A DNA stretch of 38,749 nucleotides from Gemmatimonadota bacterium (GTDB lineage Bacteria; Gemmatimonadota; Gemmatimonadetes; Longimicrobiales; Gaopeijiaceae), in contig SLFU01000153.1 in NCBI GenBank assembly GCA_007124095.1, positions 1 to 38,749 on the forward strand. Reading direction: 5' to 3'. Made by a program: the position numbers and the translations under genes. The notes under the pieces are model-generated. The model was not told the origin of the DNA and did not search any database. It saw only the letters and a program-made list of their open reading frames with translations. Of this stretch, positions 16,582 to 25,044 are shown piece after piece. Each line of letters begins with the position of its first letter. The stretch's first letter is position 1.

Positions 16582-19437
16582 ATGTCCATTTCCAAGCTCT
16601 TCGACGGCTACAACGCCGGGTACGCCCAGGAACTCTACGAGCGGTATGCCAGAAACCCCGAGTCGGTCTCGGCTCCGTGGCGAGAGATTTTCGCTCGCAA
16701 CCTCGAGGAGCTGGTCGCCGAGGGCCTCATCACCCCGGACGCGTTCCAGAGCAACGGGCAGCTCGCGACGCGGTTGCCGGCGCTGGGGGAGGACGCCTCT
16801 TCGGTTCCATCCCCCGGGGCCGATGTGGGCAGCGGCCGGCGGGCGGGCGCGCAGGGGCGGCTGGTTCCTCGCATCGCACGCGCATCGGCGCTGATCCAGG
16901 CGTTCCGGGACCATGGCCACCAGCTCGCCCGGATCGACCCGCTCGGATCCGATCCTCCGGGTCACCCGCAGCTCGCTCCGGCCTTCTTCGGCACGTCCAT
17001 GGAGGATCTCGAGGCGATCCCGACCTCCCTCGTCCTCGAAGACGGGGGAGATCAGCCGCTTTCCGAGACCCTCCAACGGCTCCGAGACATCTACTGCGGA
17101 TCGATCGGCTACCAATTCGAGCACCTCGAAGATCCTGTGAAGGTGCGCTGGCTCTGGAACGAGGTGGAATCGGGTCGTCACTCCGAGCCGTTGGATCCGG
17201 AGGGAAAGCTGCGGCTCCTGAAGCGTCTCGTGCAGGTGGAGGGGATGGAGAGGTTCCTCCACCGCGCCTACCTGGGCCAGAAGCGGTTCTCGGTCGAGGG
17301 GAACGACATGCTGGTCCCGATGTTGGACCTCGCCATTGAGGAGGCCGCGAAGACCGGGGGAAGGAAGGTCGTCCTGGGGATGGCCCACCGCGGCCGCCTG
17401 AATGTGCTGACCCACATCCTCGGGATTCGCTACTCGGCCCTCCTCCGGGAGTTCGAGGGCGCACCCCAGGAGGACGGTGCCCTGGCACTTCACGTCCCCG
17501 GCACCGGAGACGTGAAGTACCACCACGGCGCCCAGGGGTCCTACCTCCTCGACGACGGCACTGAGGTGGAGGTGACCCTCGCCCCGAACCCGAGTCACCT
17601 GGAATTCGTCAATCCGATCGTGGGTGGGATGGCCCGGACCCTGCAGTTCGCGGGACCGAAGAGATCGAGCGTCCAGGAACAGTCGTCCGTGGTACCCATC
17701 CTCATGCACGGGGACGCGGCCTTCGCGGCCCAGGGCGTGGTAGCGGAGTCCCTCAACCTGGCCCGACTCCGGGGATACTCTGTCGGCGGAACGGTCCACA
17801 TCATTGTGAACAATCAGGTGGGGTTCACCACCGACCCTCTGGACGGACGCTCGACGAGGTACGCCTCGGACCTCGCGAAGGGATACGACATTCCGATCCT
17901 GCATGTGAACGCTGACGATCCGGAGGCCTGCCTCGCCGCCATGCGCCTCGCTATGGCCTATCGAGCGACCTTCCACGACGACGTGGTCATCGACCTGGTC
18001 GGCTACCGGCGCTACGGGCACAATGAAGGGGACGAGCCCACATACACGCAGCCCCTCTTCTACGAGAAGATTGCGGACCATCCCTCGGTCCTCAGCCTAT
18101 GGACCGAGCGACTGGTGAAGGAGGGCGCAGTTACCGAGGACGAGGTGCGCACGCTGGATGACGAGTTCGTGGCAAACATCCGGCGTGCCCAGGAGGAGGT
18201 GAGGGAGGAGACCGAAGAGGGCGGACACGATCCGCTCCCCCCGCCAACCCCTGAACCCGAGCCGGCGAAGGTGCACACCGCCGTGCCGTTCGAGGCATTG
18301 AAGGAGGTCAACGACGGGACGCTGGACGTTCCCGCGGACTTCCACATCCACCCCAAGCTCGAGCGGCAGCTGAAGCGGCGAAAGAACGACTTCGGACCCG
18401 AGAGCCGGTTGGATTGGGCCCACGCCGAGAGCCTGGCCTTCGGATCGATCCTGAAGGACGGGGCTCCGGTACGCCTCAGCGGACAGGACTCGCAGCGGGG
18501 GACCTTCTCCCAACGGCACCTCGTACTTCACGACCATCAGACCGGGGAGTCGATCATTCCCCTGCGCGAGATGGGTGGAGCGCGATTCGAAGTCTACAAC
18601 TCACCCCTCTCCGAGATTGCCGTCATGGGGTACGAATACGGCTATTCGGTCCTCTCGGAGAAGACCCTGGTCCTCTGGGAGGCCCAGTTCGGCGACTTCG
18701 TGAATGCAGCCCAGGTGATCGTCGATCAGTTCATCGCCTCGGGGCGAGCCAAGTGGGGCCAGCTCTCCCGGCTCACCCTCCTCCTTCCCCATGCTCATGA
18801 GGGGCAGGGCCCGGAGCACTCGTCCGCGCGCCTCGAGCGGTTCCTCCAACTCTGCGCAGAAGACAACATGCGGGTCGCATACCCCACGACCCCGGCCCAG
18901 TATTTCCACCTCCTTCGGAGGCAGGCGATCGCCACGCCCGTCCGGCCTCTGGTGACGATGACCCCCAAGAGTCTCCTCCGGCACCCGCGAGCCACATCGG
19001 GAGTGGACGAATTGACGGAGGGCACCTTTCAGCCGGTCCTCGCCGACTTCGAGCCACCCGGCGCTCCGGAGGACATCACGCGGTTGATTCTCTGCTCCGG
19101 GAAGATCTACTACGACCTCCTCACCCACGAGTCGAGGGAGGAGCTCCGGCACGTGTCACTGGGGCGCCTGGAAGAGCTCTATCCGTTCCCGGCTCGCGAG
19201 CTGGAGGCGCTTATCGAGAGGTACCCCAATCTCGAGGAGGTAGTCTGGACCCAGGAGGAGCCGAGGAACATGGGCGCGCTCTCCTACGTCGGACCGCGGC
19301 TCCGCGCCGTCGTGCCCCGAGAGGTCCAGCTTCGCCACGTCTCGCGTCCGGAGCGAGCCAGCCCCGCCGAGGGGAAGACCTCCAAGCACAACGCAACTCA
19401 GGCCAGAATCGTCCGGGAGTCCCTCGGGGTAGACTGA
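16582..19437 (+). CDS. sucA: 2-oxoglutarate dehydrogenase E1 component
   Basis: Thiamine-diphosphate E1 of the 2-oxoglutarate dehydrogenase complex: decarboxylates 2-oxoglutarate and passes succinyl to the E2 lipoyl group (TCA cycle). 951 residues, typical for SucA/OdhA. The N-terminal E2-binding segment is present (LFDGYNAGYAQELYERY). Core motifs: GMAHRGRLN at 266-274, VKYHHGAQGSY, NPSHLEFVNPIVGGMAR, GDAAFAAQGVVAE from 377, VNNQVGFTTDP near 409, GYRRYGHNEGDEPTYTQP, and AHEGQGPEHSSARLERF in the C-terminal half. No fused E2 acyltransferase domain is present, unlike actinobacterial OdhA. The start has AAGG 8 nt upstream. The E2 gene is not adjacent. It shares 2-oxoglutarate with the glutamate dehydrogenase 11 kb away. 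Confidence 0.96.
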   Translation: MSISKLFDGYNAGYAQELYERYARNPESVSAPWREIFARNLEELVAEGLITPDAFQSNGQLATRLPALGEDASSVPSPGADVGSGRRAGAQGRLVPRIARASALIQAFRDHGHQLARIDPLGSDPPGHPQLAPAFFGTSMEDLEAIPTSLVLEDGGDQPLSETLQRLRDIYCGSIGYQFEHLEDPVKVRWLWNEVESGRHSEPLDPEGKLRLLKRLVQVEGMERFLHRAYLGQKRFSVEGNDMLVPMLDLAIEEAAKTGGRKVVLGMAHRGRLNVLTHILGIRYSALLREFEGAPQEDGALALHVPGTGDVKYHHGAQGSYLLDDGTEVEVTLAPNPSHLEFVNPIVGGMARTLQFAGPKRSSVQEQSSVVPILMHGDAAFAAQGVVAESLNLARLRGYSVGGTVHIIVNNQVGFTTDPLDGRSTRYASDLAKGYDIPILHVNADDPEACLAAMRLAMAYRATFHDDVVIDLVGYRRYGHNEGDEPTYTQPLFYEKIADHPSVLSLWTERLVKEGAVTEDEVRTLDDEFVANIRRAQEEVREETEEGGHDPLPPPTPEPEPAKVHTAVPFEALKEVNDGTLDVPADFHIHPKLERQLKRRKNDFGPESRLDWAHAESLAFGSILKDGAPVRLSGQDSQRGTFSQRHLVLHDHQTGESIIPLREMGGARFEVYNSPLSEIAVMGYEYGYSVLSEKTLVLWEAQFGDFVNAAQVIVDQFIASGRAKWGQLSRLTLLLPHAHEGQGPEHSSARLERFLQLCAEDNMRVAYPTTPAQYFHLLRRQAIATPVRPLVTMTPKSLLRHPRATSGVDELTEGTFQPVLADFEPPGAPEDITRLILCSGKIYYDLLTHESREELRHVSLGRLEELYPFPARELEALIERYPNLEEVVWTQEEPRNMGALSYVGPRLRAVVPREVQLRHVSRPERASPAEGKTSKHNATQARIVRESLGVD

Positions 19438-19506
19438 ACGTGCGAGAGGAGGGGATCCCGAAGCCGTATCCGAGGGATTCGGAGTCGCGGCGCTTCGAGA
19501 CCTTCC

Positions 19507-20514
19507 CTATGACTCGTGTGACTCGGACTCCCTCCAGCTCAAGAGGAGCTTCCCGAAGGACCGGTTCGCCTCCATCCGCCGATGCGCCTCAGCCGCCTTC
19601 GTGGCCGGAAGGATCCGATCCACTACCGGGTGGAGTCGGGCGGAGGCGAAGAGGGGAATGACAACTCGCTCGAACTCCCGCGCCAGAGTCGCCTTCTCTT
19701 CAGGAGGCCGGGCACGAAGCACTGTCCCTCGGAGCGAAGCCCGCTTCACCATCATCCGCCTCAGGTCGAGGGTTCCCTTCCCCCCTCCGGGCACGCCCAC
19801 CACCACCCAACGTGCCCTCTCCGAGAGAACTGCCTGATTGTCCTCGAGATAGGCCGCCCCCACGAGATCCAAGATCACATCCACCCCCCTCCCGGAGAGA
19901 AGATCGTGGACGGGCTCCGCCCAGCTCGCGCCCTCGTCGATGGTCAGCCCGTGATCCAACCCCATTGAAAGGGCCCGGTCCACCTTCGCCCGAGTGCGTG
20001 AGGTCCCAACGGTGATGGCTCCGGCGGCTCGCGCGAGCTGAAGGGCCGCCGTCCCCACCCCACTTCCGACAGCGTGAATGAGAACCGTCTCCCCCGCCTG
20101 AAGCCCGGCTTGGAGGAAGAGGGCGTCCCACGCCGTCAGAAAGACTTCGGGAATCGCTCCGGCCTCCTCCAGCGAAAGCTTCTCCGGGACCCGGATCGCC
20201 TCCCGCTCCGGGAGCAGCACCGACTCGGAGTACCCGCCTCCTCCCAGGATCCCCATGACCCGCTCTCCGACGGATCGGAGCCGGCAGCCCTCCCCGACGC
20301 GATCCACTTCCCCCGAAAACTCGAGGCCCGGAACATCCGGGGGGACGCCGGGGGGTGCGGGATACCTCCCCCGTCGCTGGAGGAGATCGGCGCGGTTGAC
20401 CCCGGACACCGTAACGCGCACCCGAAGCTCGCCTCTCCCCGGCTCGGGAAGAGGACGCTCGGCAAGCCGCAGCACCTCCGGACCCCCGGGTCGGGTGATC
20501 TCGATCACCCGCAT
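19507..20514 (-). CDS. NAD(P)H:quinone oxidoreductase, zinc-independent MDR family (PIG3/QOR-like)
   Basis: Medium-chain reductase of 335 residues. The start ATG at 20514 gives MRVIEITRPGGPEVL, the standard N terminus; 19 more in-frame codons upstream look non-coding in character. It has the GroES-like half with VSGVNRADLLQRRGRYP, PGLEFSGEV and VGERVMGILGGGGYSE, then the nucleotide-binding HAVGSGVGTAALQLARAAGA at 147-166. No structural-zinc cysteine cluster is present, which separates it from alcohol dehydrogenases. YPAPPGVPPDVPGLEFSG resembles the TP53I3/PIG3 group of NADPH quinone reductases. The gene converges on odhA with 69 bp between. The substrate is not determined. Confidence 0.85.
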   Translation of the reverse strand: MRVIEITRPGGPEVLRLAERPLPEPGRGELRVRVTVSGVNRADLLQRRGRYPAPPGVPPDVPGLEFSGEVDRVGEGCRLRSVGERVMGILGGGGYSESVLLPEREAIRVPEKLSLEEAGAIPEVFLTAWDALFLQAGLQAGETVLIHAVGSGVGTAALQLARAAGAITVGTSRTRAKVDRALSMGLDHGLTIDEGASWAEPVHDLLSGRGVDVILDLVGAAYLEDNQAVLSERARWVVVGVPGGGKGTLDLRRMMVKRASLRGTVLRARPPEEKATLAREFERVVIPLFASARLHPVVDRILPATKAAEAHRRMEANRSFGKLLLSWRESESHES

Positions 20515-20690
20515 CGACCCAGCCCCACTCTCCCGTTCACCCTTCTCCGCTCCAGGGACCATGACCCACATGCCTCCCGATCGACGGCCGCGGTTCCCGA
20601 AGCCCCCTTTGCGGACCGCCGACAGCCGCCTACGTTCAGGTTCACGTCACACCTCCACCGAGATCGCCCCGCTCCCAAACTATCCTGTTC

Positions 20691-21500
20691 ATGCCCGATC
20701 CCCTACCCTTTCCGGTGCAGCTTGAACGCCCTCTCGTCTTCCTCGACCTGGAGACGACAGGGCTTCGAATCGGGAACGATCGGATCATCGAGCTCGCGAT
20801 TGTCCGGCTGGCGCCCAACGGGGACGTGACCGAGAAGGTGCGTCGCTTCAATCCGGAGATGCCCATCCCTCCCGAAGCGACTGCAATTCACGGAATCACT
20901 GACGAAGACGTGGCTGGAGAGCCCCCTTTTTCGGCCCGTGCCCGGAGTCTGGCGAAGCAACTCGACCCCTGCGACCTCGGGGGATTCAACCTCCGGCGCT
21001 TCGACCTCCCGATGCTCCTTGCCGAGTTCGGTCGCGCGGGAGTCCCCTTCGACCTCGAGGACCGTCGACTGATCGACGTCCAGCTCATCTTCCATCGCGA
21101 GGAGCCCCGCGACCTTTCGGCCGCGGTTCGCTTCTACCTGGACCGCGACCTCGAGGACGCCCACTCGGCTCTGGCGGACACCCGGGCCACCGCGCAGGTC
21201 CTGGCCGCCCAGCTCGAACGCTACTCTCACCTTCCGAGGGACCTGGGAGCGCTCGACACCTACTGCGACGAGGTGCGGCCCTTCGAGACCGAGGCGGACC
21301 GGTGGTTCCGCGATTCGGGGGGCGAGAAGCCGATCTTCCGGAGGGGAAAACATCGAGACCGGCCCCTCGCCCTCGTGGCCCGGGACGAGCCCGACTACCT
21401 GCATTGGATGCTCAAGGCTGAGGACATGGACGCGAAGGTGAAGGAAGTGGTTCGACGCGCCCTCGAGAAACAGCGCGAGGGAGGCGGGGTGTCCAGCTGA
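20691..21500 (+). CDS. DnaQ-like DEDDh 3'-5' exonuclease
   Basis: 269-residue exonuclease of the RNase T/DnaQ fold. The acidic residues are visible: D19 and E21 in FLDLETTG, D105 in GFNLRRFDLPML, and H158 with D163 in DAHSALADTRAT. This is the DEDDh type. The HGITDEDV motif near 67-74 is the usual second-strand element of DNA polymerase III epsilon-like proteins. The C-terminal ~90 residues (YCDEV... FRRGKHRDRPL... PDYLHWMLK) recur in stand-alone bacterial 3'-5' exonucleases. It is too short to be fused to a helicase or polymerase. Likely role: DNA repair or nucleotide trimming. It converges on the pabC gene with an 11-bp gap. Confidence 0.87.
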   Translation: MPDPLPFPVQLERPLVFLDLETTGLRIGNDRIIELAIVRLAPNGDVTEKVRRFNPEMPIPPEATAIHGITDEDVAGEPPFSARARSLAKQLDPCDLGGFNLRRFDLPMLLAEFGRAGVPFDLEDRRLIDVQLIFHREEPRDLSAAVRFYLDRDLEDAHSALADTRATAQVLAAQLERYSHLPRDLGALDTYCDEVRPFETEADRWFRDSGGEKPIFRRGKHRDRPLALVARDEPDYLHWMLKAEDMDAKVKEVVRRALEKQREGGGVSS

Positions 21501-21511
21501 CACGGTCCCCG

Positions 21512-22336
21512 TCATTCCCGGAGCAGGCGCCCGACCCGCTCCCCCAACCCCTGCCTGAGCGCTCGAAAGATCGGTCCGGGTCGCCCCGTGCCCACCGCGC
21601 GGCCCTCGATCTCCGTGACCGGCACAACTCCGCGCAATGAGGAGGAAAGGAGCAGCTCCGAGACTTCTTCCAGCTCCGACGGCTCGAGCCCCCTTGGATC
21701 GCTCCGGAGTCCCAGATCCTCCGCTATCTCCAGGAGAAGCTCACGCGTGATCCCTGCGAGCGCCCCTTCCTCCGGACCAGGGGCGAGGAGGGTATCGCCT
21801 CCCGCCACAGCGAGGACGTTGGAGGCGGAGCCCTCCACCACCCGGCCCCGGGAATTCCGGATCAGGGCCTCGTCGGCCCCCGCCAATCGCGCCATCCGTA
21901 GGGCCTGGATTCGCTCGGTATAGCCGATCGCCTTCACCCCGACTACCAGAGCCTGCTCGTCGACTCGGCCGTGCAGGCGGGCCGAGAGGCCACGCTGTAA
22001 GACACCGGGATCCTCGCTCCATCCGCGCACGGAGACAATCAGCTCCGGGCGGGGATCGGGAGGAGGAGCCAAGCCGGCCCCTGGGCCGCGCGTCAGGGTG
22101 ATCCGGAGCGCGGCGTCCTCTCCATCCCATCCCCGCATCGCTTCCCCGACACGGGATCTCAACTTCTCGGGAATGGGGATCCCGAGAGTGCGGGCTCCCA
22201 CCTCCATCCTCGCGAGGTGGCGCTCCAGAAAGACCGGTCGGCCACCGTACAGCCGCACGGTTTCGAAGACCCCGTCGCCCAGGAGAAGCCCCCGGTCGTC
22301 CGAACCCACCATGCTCGGCGTCGATCGCGCCCTCAC
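21512..22336 (-). CDS. pabC: Class IV aminotransferase, probable aminodeoxychorismate lyase (PabC)
   Basis: PLP enzyme that would split 4-amino-4-deoxychorismate into 4-aminobenzoate and pyruvate for folate synthesis. About 274 residues. Motifs: DRGLLLGDGVFETVRL at 14-29, the PLP lysine in VGVKAIGY (K135), and VVEGSASNVLAV at 166-177 with the conserved Glu168. I chose GTG at 22336 because it overlaps the pabA stop as GTGA and gives 13 residues before the DRG motif; ATG at 22312 is possible but leaves only five. Class IV motifs alone do not separate PabC from branched-chain or D-amino-acid aminotransferases; the pabB-pabA operon decides it. Confidence 0.82.
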   Translation of the reverse strand: MRARSTPSMVGSDDRGLLLGDGVFETVRLYGGRPVFLERHLARMEVGARTLGIPIPEKLRSRVGEAMRGWDGEDAALRITLTRGPGAGLAPPPDPRPELIVSVRGWSEDPGVLQRGLSARLHGRVDEQALVVGVKAIGYTERIQALRMARLAGADEALIRNSRGRVVEGSASNVLAVAGGDTLLAPGPEEGALAGITRELLLEIAEDLGLRSDPRGLEPSELEEVSELLLSSSLRGVVPVTEIEGRAVGTGRPGPIFRALRQGLGERVGRLLRE

Positions 22337-22959
22337 CCGGGTTCCAGCACGACGTCGAGGAGCTGGGTCGCGGTCGGAGTCAGCGGTCGAAGGTCGACCA
22401 GGGAGAGGAAGTTCCCGAGGAGAACGTCTCCGGACGGGGTCAGCACCGACTCTGGATGAAACTGTACTCCCCACACGGGGTGCTCCCGATGCCGAATGGC
22501 CATCACTTCACCTTCGGCGGTCCACGCCGCCGGCTCCAGCTCGTTCGGGAGCGTGCTCCGCTCTACCGTCAGGGAGTGGTATCGCCCCGCTGGGAAGGGC
22601 GAAGGGACTCCATGGAAGAGCCCTTCCCCCTCGTGGTGAATCGCGCTCGCCCGCCCGTGTGTTGGGAAGGCGGAGCGGACTACCGACGCCCCGTATGCAC
22701 GGGCGATGGCTTGGTGCCCGAGGCAGATGCCGAGCACGGGGATCCGGCCCGACAGCGCCCTCACGAGCTCCACGCTCACCCCCGCCTCGAGCGGAGTGCG
22801 CGGCCCCGGGGAGATGACGAGACCGGAGGGGGGGTGCTCGAGCGCCTCCTCCACCGTCACCCGGTCGCTCCGCACCACCTCTACCGCGGCACCGAGCTCC
22901 CGGAGGGCTCGGGCCACGTTGTGCACAAAGGAGTCGTAGTTGTCGAGAAGGAGAATCAT
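22333..22959 (-). CDS. pabA: Glutamine amidotransferase, PabA/TrpG type
   Basis: Class I glutamine amidotransferase of 208 residues that supplies ammonia to PabB. Catalytic C79 is in GICLGHQ, with H168 and E170 in GVQFHPES; the N terminus MILLLDNYDSFVHN is standard. ATG at 22959 overlaps the pabB stop as ATGA, and its own stop overlaps pabC, so the three genes are coupled. PabA and TrpG share one family and may serve both PabB and TrpE. No other amidotransferase gene is visible next to trpE in this window, so dual use is possible. Confidence 0.9.
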   Translation of the reverse strand: MILLLDNYDSFVHNVARALRELGAAVEVVRSDRVTVEEALEHPPSGLVISPGPRTPLEAGVSVELVRALSGRIPVLGICLGHQAIARAYGASVVRSAFPTHGRASAIHHEGEGLFHGVPSPFPAGRYHSLTVERSTLPNELEPAAWTAEGEVMAIRHREHPVWGVQFHPESVLTPSGDVLLGNFLSLVDLRPLTPTATQLLDVVLEPG

Positions 22960-24440
22960 GGCTCCTCTTCGATGGCCAGGGCCCGGAAGAAGGCCTTCGC
23001 CTTGTCCCGGGACTCGATCCATTCCTCGTCGGGATCGGAGGAAAGGGTGATGCCACCGCCGGTTCCGTATCGTACCCACCCGTCGCGGAGAACGGCAGTT
23101 CGGATGGCAACCGAGAGATCCAGGTCCCCGTGGAAACCGAGGATCCCCAGGGTCCCCGTGTACACCCCCCGCCGCACGGGTTCCAGTTCCCGGAGGACTT
23201 CCATCGCCCGGATCTTTGGGGCCCCGGTGATGCTCCCGCCGGGAAAGGTCGCCCGAAGGAGATCGATCGGACCCAACCCCGGCTCCAACCTGCCCACCAC
23301 GGTGGATCGCAGGTGGTGTACGGTGGGATGGGTCTCCAGCGCCACCAACTCGGGCACCGCGATCGACGCCGGGCGAGATACCCGGGAGAGGTCGTTCCGA
23401 AGCAGATCCACGATCATTACGTTCTCCGCCCGATCCTTCTCGCTGGCCATCAGCCACTGCCGACGGCGGACATCCTCCTCCGGGGTGGCGCCGCGGCGGG
23501 CCGTTCCCTTGATCGGGCGAGTCTCGATCCGGTCACCTCGTAACGAGAGGAAGAGCTCCGGAGAGATCGACGCCACCTCTCCCTCTCCGGTGTCCAGATA
23601 GGCCGCGAAAGCCGCCGGGCTCTCGCCCACGAGCTTTTCGTAGAAGGCATCGCCCTGGAGACCCTTCGCGACAACCGAGATCCGTCGGGTGAGGTTGGCC
23701 TGAAAGAGGTCGCCGGCGCGGATGTAATCGCGGATCCGCTCCACCCCCTTCTTGAACCCGGACTCCGTGAGGGAGGAGATGGGCTTTGAGGAGGGTGAAA
23801 GGGGCCCCGACGCGCGGGCGGCCGAACCCCTCGTCGCCCAGGGAGCTGAATCGGACGCGACGGGCCCTGCCCCTAGCACGATCGAGACCAGCTCTCGAAG
23901 GCGGGAGCGGGCCTCTCGCGGCGACCGGCCCGGAAGGGGGGTCGCCACCGCTCGGCACCTCCCGGACGGATGATCCCAGAGGAGGGCTCGATCGTAGACC
24001 CCGAACCAGGCCTCCGGCATCCCTACATCGTCGGGCGGCGGCGGCGGAAGATCCTCGAGCGAATCCCCCACCTCGTAGGCGAGATACCCGATCATTCCCC
24101 CAGCGAAGGGGATTCCCGCCGGGGGCGGGGGTCCCCTCAATGTCCCGAGCAGCACCTCCAGCACGTCGAGGGCAGTGCCGGAGACGTCCAATCCACCCGA
24201 TCCAGTCACAGCCGACTCGCCGGCGAGGGTCGCTCTCCCCTCCCGGACACGGAAGACGAGCACCGGGTCGCAGGCGAAGAGGGAGTAGCCGGCACCGCCC
24301 CCCGCGCTCTCGAGGAGTACCCGTCCCGGCAAGCCGTGCAGGCGAGTCAGGACCTCCCGCGGCGCGGGCGCCCCAGGAACCTCCTCTACTAGGGCCTTTC
24401 CGGACGGCTCCGACTGCCCCGTGCTCCCTGGCTCCGTCAT
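22956..24440 (-). CDS. pabB: Aminodeoxychorismate synthase component I
   Basis: Chorismate-using enzyme that forms 4-amino-4-deoxychorismate with PabA. About 494 residues. The diagnostic lysine is in RPIKGTARRG (K312), the nucleophile of PabB enzymes; anthranilate synthases have Ala there (PIAGT). Other family motifs: AGDLFQANLTRR, SISPELFLSL, LLRNDLSRV, FPGGSITGAPKIRAME, and a C-terminal YGTGGGITLSSDPDEEW. A proline/serine-rich linker at ~205-230 separates the two halves. GTG at 24443 directly precedes the chosen ATG at 24440. It heads the pabBAC operon and is divergent from the small membrane protein gene. Confidence 0.92.
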   Translation of the reverse strand: MTEPGSTGQSEPSGKALVEEVPGAPAPREVLTRLHGLPGRVLLESAGGGAGYSLFACDPVLVFRVREGRATLAGESAVTGSGGLDVSGTALDVLEVLLGTLRGPPPPAGIPFAGGMIGYLAYEVGDSLEDLPPPPPDDVGMPEAWFGVYDRALLWDHPSGRCRAVATPLPGRSPREARSRLRELVSIVLGAGPVASDSAPWATRGSAARASGPLSPSSKPISSLTESGFKKGVERIRDYIRAGDLFQANLTRRISVVAKGLQGDAFYEKLVGESPAAFAAYLDTGEGEVASISPELFLSLRGDRIETRPIKGTARRGATPEEDVRRRQWLMASEKDRAENVMIVDLLRNDLSRVSRPASIAVPELVALETHPTVHHLRSTVVGRLEPGLGPIDLLRATFPGGSITGAPKIRAMEVLRELEPVRRGVYTGTLGILGFHGDLDLSVAIRTAVLRDGWVRYGTGGGITLSSDPDEEWIESRDKAKAFFRALAIEEEP

Positions 24441-24443
24441 CAC

Positions 24444-24574
24444 AGAGCCGACCGGTTCCCGGGCGCCACGGCGATGAGGGGGATGCCTCGAACCCCGCCC
24501 CTTGGTATCGTGTTGGACCTCAGGGGACGGTCCCCAAGCACCTTCACGCCTCCAACGGCTCCGAAAGGAAATCC
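24444..24574. other. Divergent intergenic region pabB / membrane protein gene
   Basis: 131 bp between divergent starts. It carries the 13-bp palindrome listed separately and a good Shine-Dalgarno (AAGGAA at 24564-24569) for the plus-strand gene. Confidence 0.5.
24523..24535. promoter_or_regulatory. Perfect 6-1-6 palindrome
   Basis: GGGGAC-G-GTCCCC, 39 nt before the membrane protein ATG. It could be an operator, but GC-rich palindromes arise by chance in such DNA. Confidence 0.25.
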
Positions 24575-24976
24575 ATGGTCACCGGACTTCTTCACGCTCA
24601 TTCTGGACTCCGCTACCTCGTTCTCTTGGCTGGGGTCGTGGTGGTGGCATACGCCCTCTACGGCCTGATCACGGACCGGCCCTACGATCGCGGGATGCGC
24701 GTTACTGCCGCCTCCTTCGCCGGGCTCCTCCACCTCCAGGTCCTCCTGGGATTCTTCTTGCTCGTCTCGGGGCGGTTCTACCCCGCCCTCATCGGGCACA
24801 TCTTCCTGATGCTCTTCGCCGCGGTCGCCGCGCAGGTGCCACTTTCGGTCATGCGCCGCCGCGCGCCGGAAGAGCGGCGGTACGCCCCCCACCTGGTGGG
24901 CGCGGTCGTCGCCCTCCTCCTCATCTGGTTCGGGGTGCTCGCGATAAATCGCACCTTGTTGGGGTTCGGCCTATGA
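24575..24976 (+). CDS. Four-helix membrane protein with conserved-looking histidines
   Basis: 133 residues. Four hydrophobic helices are predicted at about 12-32, 43-65, 71-90 and 105-125. Histidines sit at helix ends or inside them: H7 and H9 (LLHAHSGLRYLVLL), H53 (GLLHLQVLLGF), H75 (IGHIFLML) and H106. The LHxHxGLRY start and the later HLQ..LG and GH segments recall small uncharacterised membrane proteins, common in Bacteroidota, that are sometimes labelled cytochrome b-like. No biochemical role is established as far as I know. The paired histidines could hold a haem, but that is inference. The start is firm: AAGGAA precedes ATG by 5 nt. Confidence 0.75.
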   Translation: MVTGLLHAHSGLRYLVLLAGVVVVAYALYGLITDRPYDRGMRVTAASFAGLLHLQVLLGFFLLVSGRFYPALIGHIFLMLFAAVAAQVPLSVMRRRAPEERRYAPHLVGAVVALLLIWFGVLAINRTLLGFGL

Positions 24977-25044
24977 TGCCTGGACGGTACGCCCCCTCTC
25001 CCTGAAGCGGCAACGCAGGTACGGAAACCCTGGCCGGTCGAGGC

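Noticed and set aside
15787-18081. Long minus-strand frame across the receptor/odhA intergenic region
   Set aside because: It spans the opposite strand of odhA and the divergent promoters, and its translation matches no family motif.
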